Source of the DNA: Valencia hispanica | Lineage: Eukaryota > Chordata > Actinopteri > Cyprinodontiformes > Valenciidae | DNA: 64,000 nucleotides | Reading direction: 5' to 3' | NCBI GenBank assembly: GCA_963556495.2 | Contig: OY747702.1 | Span: 39,972,180-40,036,179 of the forward strand | In this document: positions 43,046 to 55,093 of the stretch, piece by piece | Numbering within the stretch: the first letter of the stretch is position 1 | Layout: each line of letters opens with the position of its first letter | Made by a program: the position numbers and the translations under genes | Notes under the pieces: model-generated | What the model saw: the letters and a program-made list of their open reading frames with translations, nothing else | Database searches by the model: none | What the model was told of the DNA's origin: nothing

Positions 43046-46000
43046 GGGGGGTTAGGCTTTTTTGCACAACATTTTACACACAAAAATTCTTTCTTGAAAT
43101 GACCCACCTTTGAGAGGGAGAACAACCATTTCACAAAAAAGGCAAAACCTACCATTATTAAATCTGTCATTCCATATCTACCATGTCCTGTTGACATTTT
43201 GGGTCCTCATCAATCTCATCACACTAAATGCAGTCAAAGTTACTCATACATGTTGTTGATCAGTGGGTCCAAAACAGACACATGTTCTTCTTGTACTCAT
43301 TGACATAGAACAATCTGCTCCTGTCTGAGGGCTGACCCTAGAGAGCTGAACAAGGTTTGTCAGACTGCTCATCTCTTCCAGAATCTGTGATAGCTTAATT
43401 AGTGAAGACCATTTCAATTATGTTATTGCAAATAACTCAAACAGCTCAGCTTTTGATAAGAGAAAACACTGAGAAGTCATAAATGGCCTACCTTTTACCC
43501 CACTGTCCTGCATCAAAACCTACATAGAGAGTTATAATAGATCCATTATGTAACCTGTTAACACTGCCATTTAGGGCACATTTTCCAACCCATTTCCTTT
43601 TTACATAAATTCCATATTCCAAATTCCATAAATACCCTAACCCAGTTACAAAACAATGGATGACATATTTGTATGCAAGCCTAATAAGTATAGCTGAATC
43701 TACTAGGATATGCAGACCTCATAACTTGAATGTGTGAAGATTTAAATTGTAACATGCATTAAAAAATATGACATTTACATTTTTATTAAAACATTTTATT
43801 TTTAACTTATTTTTCCATATTTAGACCACATCTTTATTTCAAAATGCTTTACATCCTATGCTCTAAATAACAGTTGTATTTGCATGAACAGATACTTAAA
43901 AAAAAAAACTAAGCTGGATGTATGCTAGATACTGAGAAAGCTCTCACGTCATCCTTGACATTTAGAAGAAAGGAAACTGGATCAAAACCAAAAACTAATC
44001 ACTTGTTCTTTGGCTGAAGCCCCAAAGATCTACCGATCTGACATGTGGTGGGAAATCACTAACAAGCAAACAAGCAGAGACAAATACAGAACTTGGAAGG
44101 ATAAATGACTAAAACCACATGTCTGTTATCCTGGTGACAGATGTGCAATTCTCTGAAGAGAAACAACACTGCATGGACTTTGGACTAAAGCACAGCTGAG
44201 GCTCAGAAAAGCATCTAAGTTTTTAAATGCACATGTGTAAACATCATTAATGACATCAACCTGAATTCTATGTCAAGAGTGTTGCTATCAGCTTCACTTT
44301 CCGCCCTTACAAGCAGCATCCAGCCAGGAAGCTGTACAACAGGATTCATTTCTTAACCATGGAAGAAGAGCAGAGCTGACACTGGAGGTGAAATAATGTG
44401 GTTTCAGGCATTAAACGGACAGAGCAGAGCGACAAGGGCTTTAAAAATGACAATGCTTTATCCTAGATTGTTCTGAGAGCCTTTTGCCTGGTAGGTCATG
44501 CATCAGCCTGTCCGGAGCTCCTTCTGGCGTTTCTGGGAACGGGTTTGGGGGCCTGACAGGTGAGCCACCCCTGCAGCTCGACCATCACCCTCCTCTTTAT
44601 CATTTAACATTAATTGAAGCTGCCAACTTTCCCAACTCTCGGCACGGCTCCTCTCCGGTCTCTTCATTCATCTCTCTGAACTGGAGCAACTGAGGATGAG
44701 CAGAGGCTGAGGGTCGATAAACAGAGGTCCCCTCTCCTGTGTCGGTTTGTAGAGATCAGGTGTAAATGCACTGAAGAAGGAAAATCCATCTTTCTGTCAA
44801 AACAAAGGGCTGTAAATCTCATCCATCAGGATTAGAGCAGTCTGTTTCTTCTAGAACTGACAGCTGGAAATCACATTTGGAAATCAGAATGATTGTGGAA
44901 CTCAGCTGATGGCATCACATCTGAACTGCTGCTCGGTCGAGGTGAATTAATCTATGATACTTTTAAACAAAATTTTATCTTAACTAATACAACACATAAT
45001 AAGCCAACTACTGAAAAATATGTTCTGGTTTTATTTTGGCGGTTCATTAGCAAAAATAAATATATTGAAATATAAATTGTTATTTATGTGTAAGAAAGCA
45101 AATGAACATGTTATTTGATATTGGTCAGTTTTCAGAGTGGGAAAAGATGAACAACGGAGTAGCTCAAACTAAATGAAGGTTCAACATTTTGAGATAAACT
45201 TCTGCATCCTAAGTTTGGTTCTCCAAACACAACTGTACAGCTACACAGCCTTTTATTATTTTGTTCCTCTGTAAGTAATCCTGCTTAAGTGTTTTCTGAC
45301 TTGTCAAACCAGGCCAAGGAATAAAAGAGATTCTAAATACGCCTCAGCATTAAAGGGATGTACTAATTTTCTTCCTACATTGAATACATTATCTTTCCTA
45401 AGGACATTGAGTTTCAAAATTATTTGAAGTGGTCATAAAAACTAAGTGTGCCTCACTCTAAAAATGTACTATCCACAACTTACATCAGCTCTCTTCCAGT
45501 CTTTTTGAACCTGACCTCAGGTGTGCTGCTGTCCATGTTAGTGGAAAGTCAGTTTGACTTTGTTATTAATTAAAGAAGAAAATATTATAAAAAAATGCAG
45601 GTGTATAAAAGTTACACAATAAAACCGTATATGATTAATTAGTTATTTTTCAAAACAGTGTTTAAGTTTTCTGATAACTTGGATTTCTATTTTATAATAT
45701 AAAAAACTGGCTAATGTAGAAGTTTTACAAGGTGCACTTTAATGCAGCATGAGGATATCGCTGCGCCACCGAAAAACCTGAATGATAAGGGCCTGATAGC
45801 AGGACAGAACTGCTGGTATGAAACATAACCTAACATTGGACAGACTCCAACAGTCATGATGTTTTACAGCCCAGACGTAATAAACCCAGACAGAATAACC
45901 TATAGGTTAAAATAACACATCAAACTCGCCATATCCTGTTCATATACTGCCAAAGGCCTCCTGTCACCTATTTAAAAAAAAGAAAATGTGGGCCATGGGG

Positions 46001-47822
46001 CTTCGGATTAGAGCTGTAGAGAAACCCACTGACCACCAGAAAGCCACATTGCCCAAAAGGGCATAGAACATTTTATTTTGTGGTTATACGATGCTACGGT
46101 AACAGGGTATAAAATAAACTATGCTTACATTAAACCTTTGTAGAAAAAGTAAAATTTTCCCTTTAGACATTTTATATCCAAAATATGTTTCACTTGTTAC
46201 ATTTTCTGGATGCAACATGTGCTCCTTCAGATCAGCGGAACTTATAAATCTCAATTTCCTAAGCAATTATTAATTCAAATCCATCTTTCAACTGACTGTC
46301 TTATAATCTGGTCTTTCTGCATAATTATACATGATATTTTCGGGGGTCTAAGTTGGTAATAATTATTTGTCATTTAATCAGATCAATTCTTTGTGATTTC
46401 CTGTTTCTCATTATAAAAATGCATTTTTGAGAGAAAGCTGTTTTGTTTTTGTGTCTCACTGAGTAACACCTTACTTGCTATACCACCGATACTTCTTCAG
46501 TATTTTTAGCCTCTACAGCTTTTAAGAGGAGTTCATGGCTGCTGATTGTTTGGTCAGGGTTTAAGGAATATTCATAAATCTTTAAAATTTACATCACTCG
46601 GCCTTTCCCTAATGAAGACTATTAGGAAACCATAGCCATAACAAGCTAATTAAGGTGTAAGACCTTTGAAGACTGACGGGACATCAAACATAAGACATTT
46701 TGGCATGCCAAACACCAGTGCCACCATAAGATTACTAATTACTGCATCACTTTGGGTTGACTGGACGTTTCTAAACATTACTGAATGCTTGAAAACAACT
46801 TCCTGCCATGATGGATTAGGTTCTCGAGGCAGAGATGGAACTGGGTCAGTACCTTTGATGTGTAATATTTATCGAAATGAAATGTAAACTGTATGAAATT
46901 TTATTCTAACCTGCAACATCCATCCCTTTCTCTCCTCTTCTTTGACCTTTCACAGGAGATAACCAGCAGGAAACAGAGGTTATAGATTTCAGTCGTGGCC
47001 CGTGTTTGCACAACCAAACGGATCGATACATCATACTAATAAGTAAAATCTGCAAGCTCCAATTATTGCGTGTCATGTTTACCACCCAAGTGAGTAATCG
47101 TCCAATTTAGTGAAAGCTCACCAAGGAAAGTGGAGCTGCCGGGAGCTTGTTATAAATTGTTCGTTCACGCACACACGCACACAAACGCACACACGAGTAA
47201 TTAAGTTCCCAAAACACACATATTAATATTGCTCTAAGCCCATTAGACCTGCAGGGCCTGGGCTCATGTGTGTCCATGTTCAGGTGTACACTAAGCTTTT
47301 ACTGACTTACCTCCCAGAATGCCGCTCATATTTCCAGAACAAGGGCTCAATTAAACATTCCTCACTTGAGACTGGGTAACAGGGCAACTTTAAAACAATG
47401 AAAGCAAAAACACTGTCATAATAAACATGATGAAAATTTTTGCAGTGCCAACATGTAAGGACAACACTGAATATTTATGGCTCATTTACTGGACATTTTT
47501 TAAACTTTTTGTTTACAAATTGCTACTTTTTTGTGGTTCAGTCTTGTTTATAATGCATTCCAATGAATTTTAATACTTTATTATTTCACTGTAAAGATAT
47601 TGTTAAAATGCTTTTCAACCGGGGTTTGGTACAAGTGTTACTTTTACTAGAAGAAAAAAGAAGGAAAGACTAAAGTGTGTAATGCTTGCCAATATACACA
47701 TATTCCTCTGGATGCCTGCTCCAGCATACAAAACGAATGCTGCTTCACCATCTGGGGATGCAGAGCAGACTTGAACCAGAGAACTTGAGTAGTCCGGAAG
47801 AGACCAGACTTATTCGAAGACT
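43046..47822. other. long non-genic stretch; 44280-44700 and 46560-47060 less repeat-like
   Basis: No gene, RNA gene or transposon was recognised. The segment 44280-44700 is more GC-balanced and includes an ORF (44484-44693) without known domains. 46560-47060 contains CTAATTAAGG and TTACTAATTACTGCAT motifs. Both could be conserved noncoding DNA or exons, but nothing in the sequence settles it. A CACACG-rich stretch is at 47165-47200. Confidence 0.35.
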
Positions 47823-47957
47823 TACCATCCATCCGTCCCTTTTCTGTACCCGTCCATCCTAATGCAGGGTTACGGGGGGCTGGTGTCTATCTCCAGCGGT
47901 CAAGGGGCGAGATGCGGGGTACACCCTGGACAGGTCGCCAGTCCATCGCAGGAAGTC
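47823..47957 (-). repeat. SINE-like fish repeat, 3' half, minus strand
   Basis: CCATCCATCCGTCCC, then TTTTCTGTACCCGTCC, CAGGGTTACGGGG, GGTGTCTATCTCC and GGGGTACACCCTGGACAGGTCGCCAGTCCATCGCA. This is the reverse complement of the 3' half and (ATGG)n tail of the repeat family whose head occurs at 5420. The GATG-type tail is shared with RTE/Rex3 LINEs, which may mobilise it. Confidence 0.75.
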
Positions 47958-50900
47958 TTACCATCTGATAGGGAAAAAGAACTGCAAAACCTCTTCTTCT
48001 CTTAAAGCTCTGTTTGTAGAACAGAACACACTGGAAAAGCTTTGTATTCTTGTTAATTTCATAAGATTTAAATTAAAAACTACCAGAGAGGGCAAACTGA
48101 TAGTATGCACTAATTAATTCATTATAATCAGTATGACTACCTCTACTTTTGGCAGTTTGCTGCTCTAGAGAATACAGGTGTGACCCCAAGGTCGGACCAT
48201 ACAATGCTCAGAAAGATAACAAAAACCTAAGATCAAAAGATGTTTGACCTTATTGCAAAGCTCCATGTTTGGAGAAAGCTTTACACAGAATAGCAGCATA
48301 AAATCCTCATTCCAGCTGTGAACCACTGCAGTGGAGATGTGATAATTTGAGTTTGTCTTGGAGCTACCAAGCCTGGACACCCTACCACAGAGTGAACCAC
48401 ACACTCCAAAGTATAGCAGAATCTAAAGTGAGAACATCTTTCCAACAGCTGAAGCCTTGTATAAACTGGACCCTCCACAACAAATATACAACAGAGTGGA
48501 TAAAAGACTGCAAAATGTTTTACTTAATGTCGAAGTTAAGACAAGTTAATACTTGCTTCAAACCTACAACTGAAGATACCTTCAGAAACCAGAAAACCAT
48601 AGCATCTAATTCTGTACAGAACGTGTTTTTTTTATTACCAAACAATGAGACGATATCAGTTCAAAATGGGACTTGGTCTTCGGTAAGATGTTTATTTTAA
48701 AGGATAATCAGAGTCTCTTCATGTTTTATTTTTAAGATTAAAAGAAATAAACCATCTCATTTCCTCCTGAGGTTGTGGTAATGGGGTTAGACAGGCCAAG
48801 CAAATAAAATGTAGACATATTTCCTTGAGAATAAAATAAAAAAATATCAAGTTTCCTTTCAGGGCTGGATTAACAGGGGTATGGCCCAGAGAAAAGGAGG
48901 AACGTGCTCTGAGTGTTGATTTTTTTTTTAGCCAGCTCATTTACTAGATAGGAAAAAGTGTTAGAGAGGTAAACTCCTCAAAATAAGGAGTTTTATTAAA
49001 CTACTACATCTTTTTTTAAAATCCAAATAAGTGTTGGTGTGGTCGTCTCTCTGCTGGAGGGAAGGCCAGGAGGCCATGAATATTCAACACACCTAATTTT
49101 CAACAATTTGAACCTCAAGCTGTTCTGACATCCTCCATCTAGTAAGAGAAATCAAACGTAGAAGCAGGTTTAGCCTTCAACAAGCCATGAACCCACCATT
49201 GATAAATATGCACCAGCTGGAATTTGTGCCCTCAAAGGTCACCCAAACTCACTGCAAGCGCATCGTTAGGTTCTTTCAATGCTTTTTTTTTTGTTGCCTT
49301 TTCTTTGTCCTAGAAAGCTAAAAACCGATCTAAAAACTCTTCCACGTTCCATCCTGCTGCTTCACACATTGTTGTTTCTCTGCCTCGGGCACATGTGTGT
49401 TGTATGTGCCGTATGTCCTTTTTCTGTGAGTCAGTAAGCAGATACTCTGCCAGGAGGTGCTCTGCAGAAATTAATGACTCTCTGCTGTGGAAGCTGGAAG
49501 CCCTCGTCCTCTCCTGCGCCTGGTGGTCTAGATGTTGGCTGGTTAAGTTGTCACTCTGGCTATCATCACCCCTCCTCCTGCCAGGAGCAAGAGGGATGAC
49601 CCTTCCACAAGGCAGGAGGGGAGGAAAGACGCAGCAGGGCTTAAGTTACTTCAAACCAGCAGCTTTCTTTTTTGCCAAAATTCAGGAGAACTGACTGAAG
49701 TTACTTCTAATTAGTGCCCATCTCCATTCGCTATGAGAACTGGCTGCTGGTGGGGCAGTTTTCCCACTTAATGTCATTAAAACGCAGCAGAAGCTGATGG
49801 GACAAGATATGTGCTCAGTCGGCTTTCTTTCCTTCTGTCTAACACTTAGCAGCATCCCGTTCCTCCATCTCCTGCCAATTGAATGTTGATACATTTTCAA
49901 TATTTCTTACTGACATCTTGATTTTTGTATTGATTTACACATTTAAAACAGTAAATTGTTCTTGCCAGGATTTTCAGTGTTTTCAGCTGAGGCCTGACCC
50001 AAGGTTACATTTTGTGTTTATGCTATACTTTGGTTGTTTCCAAAATGTTGGACATTAGGAAAAAAACTTAACAAGATATATGAAATGTGACATACACAGT
50101 GAAGCCCCATAAAATGCATGCACTAATCCTCATTCGATTTGGTGGAGGAGGGGTTGACATCTCCTCTGACTGTTACTGAAGGAAAGATCAAGAGCACCAT
50201 GTGAGCTGGTCACATTCTCTAGATTCCTTAAATTGGCAATTAGCTTTAATAAGAGCTTAAATTTTAATGAGCAGCTTGTAGATCCCTGAGTTCATTTCAT
50301 GTATGACCCCTCACCATCTTCACCATTCCACCCCCAAAGATAACATGAAGGCCTGTCTGTTCCATTTGGAAAGACTAAAGTGGGGGAGGACAACTGACTA
50401 ACAGTCTCCCAACAGTTGACTGACCTTCCACCCAATCAGACCTGATTTGTTCCGTGCACACCATCGCCACCCCTGCAGCTCCCTCCTCCTTTTTTAATTA
50501 ATTCATTAATTTTTTTCTTCTCTAATGTCAATCCATCTTATTATAATGAAGCTCTGATTTTGAGAAGCACCGGAGCTTTAATGATGAGCAACCCACAGTC
50601 ACAGCCTCAGACTCTACTTTGGGCACGCAGCGAGATGAAGACTGCTGTAAAGAATTTAAGTAAATTGCTCCAACAGTGGATGTTTGATATAAAATGTATT
50701 AATGGTTTTAATTCATTTGAGTTCCAAATGCACACCAATGAGTCGGTGTTAAAAACAGTTTAAAAGCTATTGTTTTATTGTAAGAACAATTGTGTTGCGT
50801 CCCACAGCTTCATTACAAATCTAACATCAAAATATGTTTGTTAGTTTTTTTTACAAAATCTGCATTTAGCACAGATGCAGAAACAGCATTTTCAGGGTGT

Positions 50901-51270
50901 AGCCTATGCATTGCAAACATTTTCACAAACCTGGCAGCAAATTTCTTAATTTCACATAGTACAAAATCTACAGTTTTAACAAAAATTTTAGAGTTGTTTA
51001 AGACAAGTCTTATAATGTTGCTAAAATGCATTTTGTGTTCTGGGATTTTTTTGTGTGGTTACAGTTGTATCTTGATTTAGAGCTTGGCAGAGTTTGGAAT
51101 TCAAAATATATTCTTTTTATGAGCATTTCTTTTTGTTATATTTCATGACTATCAATTACAATTATTTAAACCTGAAATTCAGTGTCTTAGAAAATTGTAA
51201 ATTTAAATAACATTATTAAAAAACAGTGTATACACATGTCAACCACTAAAAGATTTGTCCATGTAAGGTA
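47958..51270. other. long non-genic stretch
   Basis: No recognisable gene. The + ORF 48347-48700 and the minus ORFs between 48165 and 49900 show no clear domains. The sequence near 48300-48480 could be a very decayed Tc1-like element, but no motif is good enough to call it. Confidence 0.35.
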
Positions 51271-51299
51271 CTGCATATGTACTCAATACAAGCAATACA

Positions 51300-51965
51300 A
51301 TTTGCATGAATTACTGCATTATTGCAACATGGCATGGCTGTGATCAGCCTGTGGCACTGCTAAGATGCCCAGGTTGTTTCCACAAGGGCCCTCTGGTCGT
51401 CTGCATTGTTGGGTCTGTTGTCTTATCTTCCTTTAAATACTGCTCCATCGGGTTTAGGTCAGGCAAGTTTGCTTTCCAATCAAGCACAGGGATACCGTAG
51501 TCTCTAAACCAGTTACTGTTACTTTTATAAAGCTAGGCATGGCCAAGTTATGCTATAAGTAAAATCAGCATCTCTATAAAGCTTGCCAGAGGAGGGAAGC
51601 ATGAATTGCTCTAACATTTCTTGATGGCTAGCTGCAGAGACCTTGGGCTTGCTGGTGTTGATCTACTTTGAACAGTGACGGACACCAACAGATGACATGG
51701 CTTTCCAAATCATCACTGGCTGTGGAACTGTTCCACTGTACATCAATCAGCTTGGATTATTAGCCTCTCCTTTCTTCCTCTAAACTGTGGAACCTTGTCT
51801 TCCAAATGGAAAGCAAATTTAGTTTCATCCTTTTTATGTGCTGCCTGGCCCATGTCTTGTAGCTTTTTCCATTTTTGTTTTCTGATTTACAATTTAAGCT
51901 TTATTAAGCTTAACTCATGATGTTTAAGATGACCCGTAACCCAGTTCCTGATTGTTGGCCTGTAT
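51300..51965 (-). pseudogene. Tc1/mariner-like (DD34E) transposase relic, minus strand
   Basis: Minus-strand fragments match the Tc1 order. VMIWKAMSSVGV near 51720 corresponds to the VMVWGAMSS block. MLEQFMLPSSGKLYRDADF near 51600 precedes the second Asp region. GIPVLDWKANLPDLNPMEQ at about 51443-51500 contains the third catalytic Glu block (DLNPxE). The block with the second catalytic Asp (usually QQD-x-APAH) is destroyed, and several stops and shifts separate the pieces. Old relic; ends and TIRs were not found. Confidence 0.75.
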
Positions 51966-53780
51966 TTGGGTCCTCCATCACCATCCTATGACAAAAAAGA
52001 CCACATAAAGAAACAAAAAACATATCCCTCCATGTGTTCTAAAACAATTAAAAATAATGACAACTGTGTATTTTGTGTAATCTCCATTTTAGATGTGCCA
52101 AAATTCCTGTTTAACTAAATACATTTGAGCAGTTTTTGGTATTGTTTCACTAATAAATGTTTCTTGTGGATAAAAAAAGACCACTGTTTTGTGTGCATGT
52201 ATGAGATGTATTTTTGTGCACCAAAGCTTGATATGTTTTGCTCTTCCATGCTACAATCTCCTTTATTTATTTAAGAAACAACATGGTAGAAGATCATAAT
52301 ACACTAGTAGGTTACTGCTACCATCATGAAGGGGTTGTAGTCTTTGCATAAGGTCAGTTTGGGTTCCCCAGCTTTAAATTCTTTATGACCAAGACATTCC
52401 CGTCCACTGTGAAAATCAAGATATAACCATCGTGCTGCACCCAGAGCCCCAATACTCTACCACCTTGATGGAAAAACACCACTTCATATACTTGTAAAGA
52501 TGTTTTTAAGATCCTGTAAAATATTCTGGATGATTTTTTTTTATCCAGAAGTGGAGTCTTAATCCTGCAAGAAGGCAAACTAAAGGGGTAATCTGAGAAA
52601 TTTGAAATGTTCAAAAAGTGTAAGAACAGATCTGGTCTCTGCCCTAAATGGATTTGAAGGTTCGAAATGCGTTGAAAAAAATACAGTAAAGATATCTCTG
52701 ATAAAATGTATATGTGTTTTCCCTCTCAGGTGTATGGTTTAAAAAATGCTTGAAAAGAGGTAGAAAGTTGTCAATTAATGATGTATGGTATAGTAAGGTT
52801 CAATCACAGGAGAGAAAATAATAAAAAGCGTTCTTGTCATGATATTTTGCAGTTGAGCTGCTGTTTTCCTGTATCATACTATCAGCTTGAAGCAGCATCC
52901 AACAGAATAGCGGGACATAAACACATTAGTATACTGCTGCATATTGTAATCTGTGCCTGACATTTCCTTCCCATTATTCACTAATGCTGCATCCACAGCA
53001 CAATGTCTCTGCATTTATCACTGGAAATTGGTGCAATTTATATTCATTTTGCACATTGACACAATAGCACAGTATGGGAATGGATTCCCTACTTCAATGG
53101 AAACCGCAAAGTGTGAACAGAATTGGCGAGATAAGATTTTGAAGGGACTATGTGAGCTGAAACAGAAGCAGAGATGAGAAGTTTCAGGATAAGTCTGTTT
53201 GTTTTTAATCTGTTTAACATTTGTTTACAATTAATTTGGTTGCATGAAGCTCATTAAACATAAGTTAGATCTGTTTATGTATTATTAAATCACAGAAAGG
53301 GCATAAGCTGATTACTATTGTGTTAAACATAGCTTTATTCAAATTAAATTAAAGTGTTGAAAATGAAAATAAGGACTTAAATACATGTAATAAATACATG
53401 TAATACATTCGTGTTTGACGTTGCAACATGAAAATATGTAAAAAAGTTCAAGGACTTGTAAAATTTCTTCAAGCACACTGCAAGTAGTGTTTACATCTTG
53501 ACCACTGTTCTTACTATAAAACCTGAACTCTATTGAAGCCACAGTCCAAAGAATGTTGCAGCACAATTTTGCACTACATCTGGTGCAAGAACTAGTGTTC
53601 TTGTTGTCTGTTGCTGCAAAATGAACGTCAAGAAATAATAAAGAATCTTCCATTCTAGCAATAATAGTATTTATAACAGTAAGTGAAAAGCAGATTAACA
53701 AAGTTTTTTTGTTTAAAACTGATCCAAATAATCAAGATCTCAAAAAAGTGTTGTTTTTACCAGCACCCAGTTGTAATGTA
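51966..53780. other. non-genic stretch
   Basis: No recognisable gene. The minus ORF 52354-52614 has a faint resemblance to lectin-type beta repeats (see rejected items). Other ORFs (53339-53701 minus) lack domains. Confidence 0.35.
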
Positions 53781-54255
53781 TCAATCAATCAAACAAACGT
53801 TGTTTATAAAGCGCCTTTCATACAAAGATTGCAACTCACAGTGCTTTACAGGTTAAAAATTACCCCACATAAACCACATTCCCCACAGATTCAAAAGCAT
53901 GATTACATGTATTGAATTACTACACCCCCCAACCCAACCCCCATGCAGGAGCTACATTAAAAAGGACTTCGCGCCGAGTACAAATAAGCCAGGTAAGGTA
54001 AGGAAAAGCCATCAAAGGAGGCATCTGCACCGGCAGCAGCACTTCAATAGTGGCAGCCAAGACACTGACACAGGGCGCCCAGTGGAGGCAAGGCCGAAAC
54101 CCCCACCTCCACCCAAGCGCTACCTGGAGAGTACCCAGGCAGCTACAGCTGACCACCGATCCCGAGGCAGAGGGCTCCCCCAGAGGAAACACTGGAAAGA
54201 AGATTAAAATAACAGGTTAAAATATAAAAATAAACAGACATTGGTTATGTACATG
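53781..54255 (-). repeat. dispersed repeat with (TTGA)n tail, minus strand copy
   Basis: Reverse complement of the repeat at 28351-29233, without the L2 insertion. The tail TCAATCAATCAAACAAAC is at 53781; the TTTATAAAGCGCC and CAGTGCTTTACAGG blocks, CACCGGCAGCAGCAC and the far end TTGGTTATGTACATG at 54241-54255 all correspond. This uninterrupted copy shows the empty site of the L2 insertion in the other. Confidence 0.75.
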
Positions 54256-54332
54256 CAGTGGATAAATATGATAAGACTAAGTAGTGAACCACTGATAAAA
54301 TGTAAGCAAGTAAAACATGCAGAGCAATTAAA

Positions 54333-54445
54333 CATCCATCCATCCATTTTCTGTACCCGTCATTCCTATGCAGGGTTGCGCGGCGGGGCTGGTGTCTATC
54401 TCCGGCTGTCATAGGGCGAGAGACGGGGTACACCCTGGACAGGTT
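54333..54445 (-). repeat. SINE-like fish repeat, 3' half, minus strand
   Basis: CCATCCATCCATTTTCTGTACC, CAGGGTTGCGCGG, GGTGTCTATCTCC and CGGGGTACACCCTGGACAGG: the same 3' half and (ATGG)n tail as at 47823. Confidence 0.8.
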
Positions 54446-54709
54446 CAAACATATCTGGCCAGAACAGAGATTACTCTTACATTGCCCTACCCAACTTTTC
54501 TGACTAACAGTTTAAATAGTATTCAGCAATCATTGTTTATCTCTGATAGTAAAGCATGAACCAGCACATCCCAGATCAGACTGTTCCGTAGTCATCTTGC
54601 TGCCCCGGCGTCTGTCTCTCTGGTGATCTGACACATCTTTATCAGGAACATTAAGCTTTGTCACCTTGCCCTAGATACATTCACTAGATAGAGAATATGT
54701 ACTTAAATC
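54446..54709. other. short stretch between repeats, L2-like at its right side
   Basis: Part of it (54550-54700) may belong to an L2 3' region, but no clear motif could be aligned. Confidence 0.3.
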
Positions 54710-55093
54710 CTAATTACACAGAAATATTCCAACCACAGTTCCTATGATAAAAGCAGTTTTGAAAGATAAGAAGGCCCAAGACCATTTAAGACAGTTGAAA
54801 ACTAATAAAAGTACTTTAAAATTGATCCTAAGACATAGGGAGAGCCAGTGCAATGAATTTAAGACAGGGGTAATGTGCACCCGCCACCTGGTTTTCGTCA
54901 CGACACGAACTGCTGAATTTTGTAGAAGTTCTAAACCTGAGATACTTTTTTGGGGAAGGCCAGAAAGCAGGGCATTACAGTAATCAATTCTACTGGTGAT
55001 AAAAGCATGCATCAGTGTCTCCGTGTTGGCCCAAGAGAGAATGGGATGGACTCTGGCAATGTTCTTTAGCTGATAGAAAACTATTTTCTTCAC
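54710..55093 (-). pseudogene. L2-type LINE ORF2 C-terminal fragment, minus strand
   Basis: One open minus-strand frame encodes FYQLKNIARVHPILSW, LMHAFITSRIDYCNALLSGL and TKTRWRVHITPVLNSLHWL. This is the region after the RT catalytic box in L2 elements (compare [18 protein letters not shown] in the nearly full-length copy). Both ends are truncated. Confidence 0.85.

Noticed and set aside
48165..48700. Overlapping ORFs suggesting a transposase relic
   Set aside because: No DDE motif or terminal repeat could be recognised on either strand.
52354..52614. Minus ORF of 86 codons with VQHDGYILIFTVDGNVLV, faintly like a bulb-lectin repeat
   Set aside because: The resemblance covers only about 20 residues, the conserved NLV-Y pattern is not complete, and no neighbouring exon or second repeat is visible.
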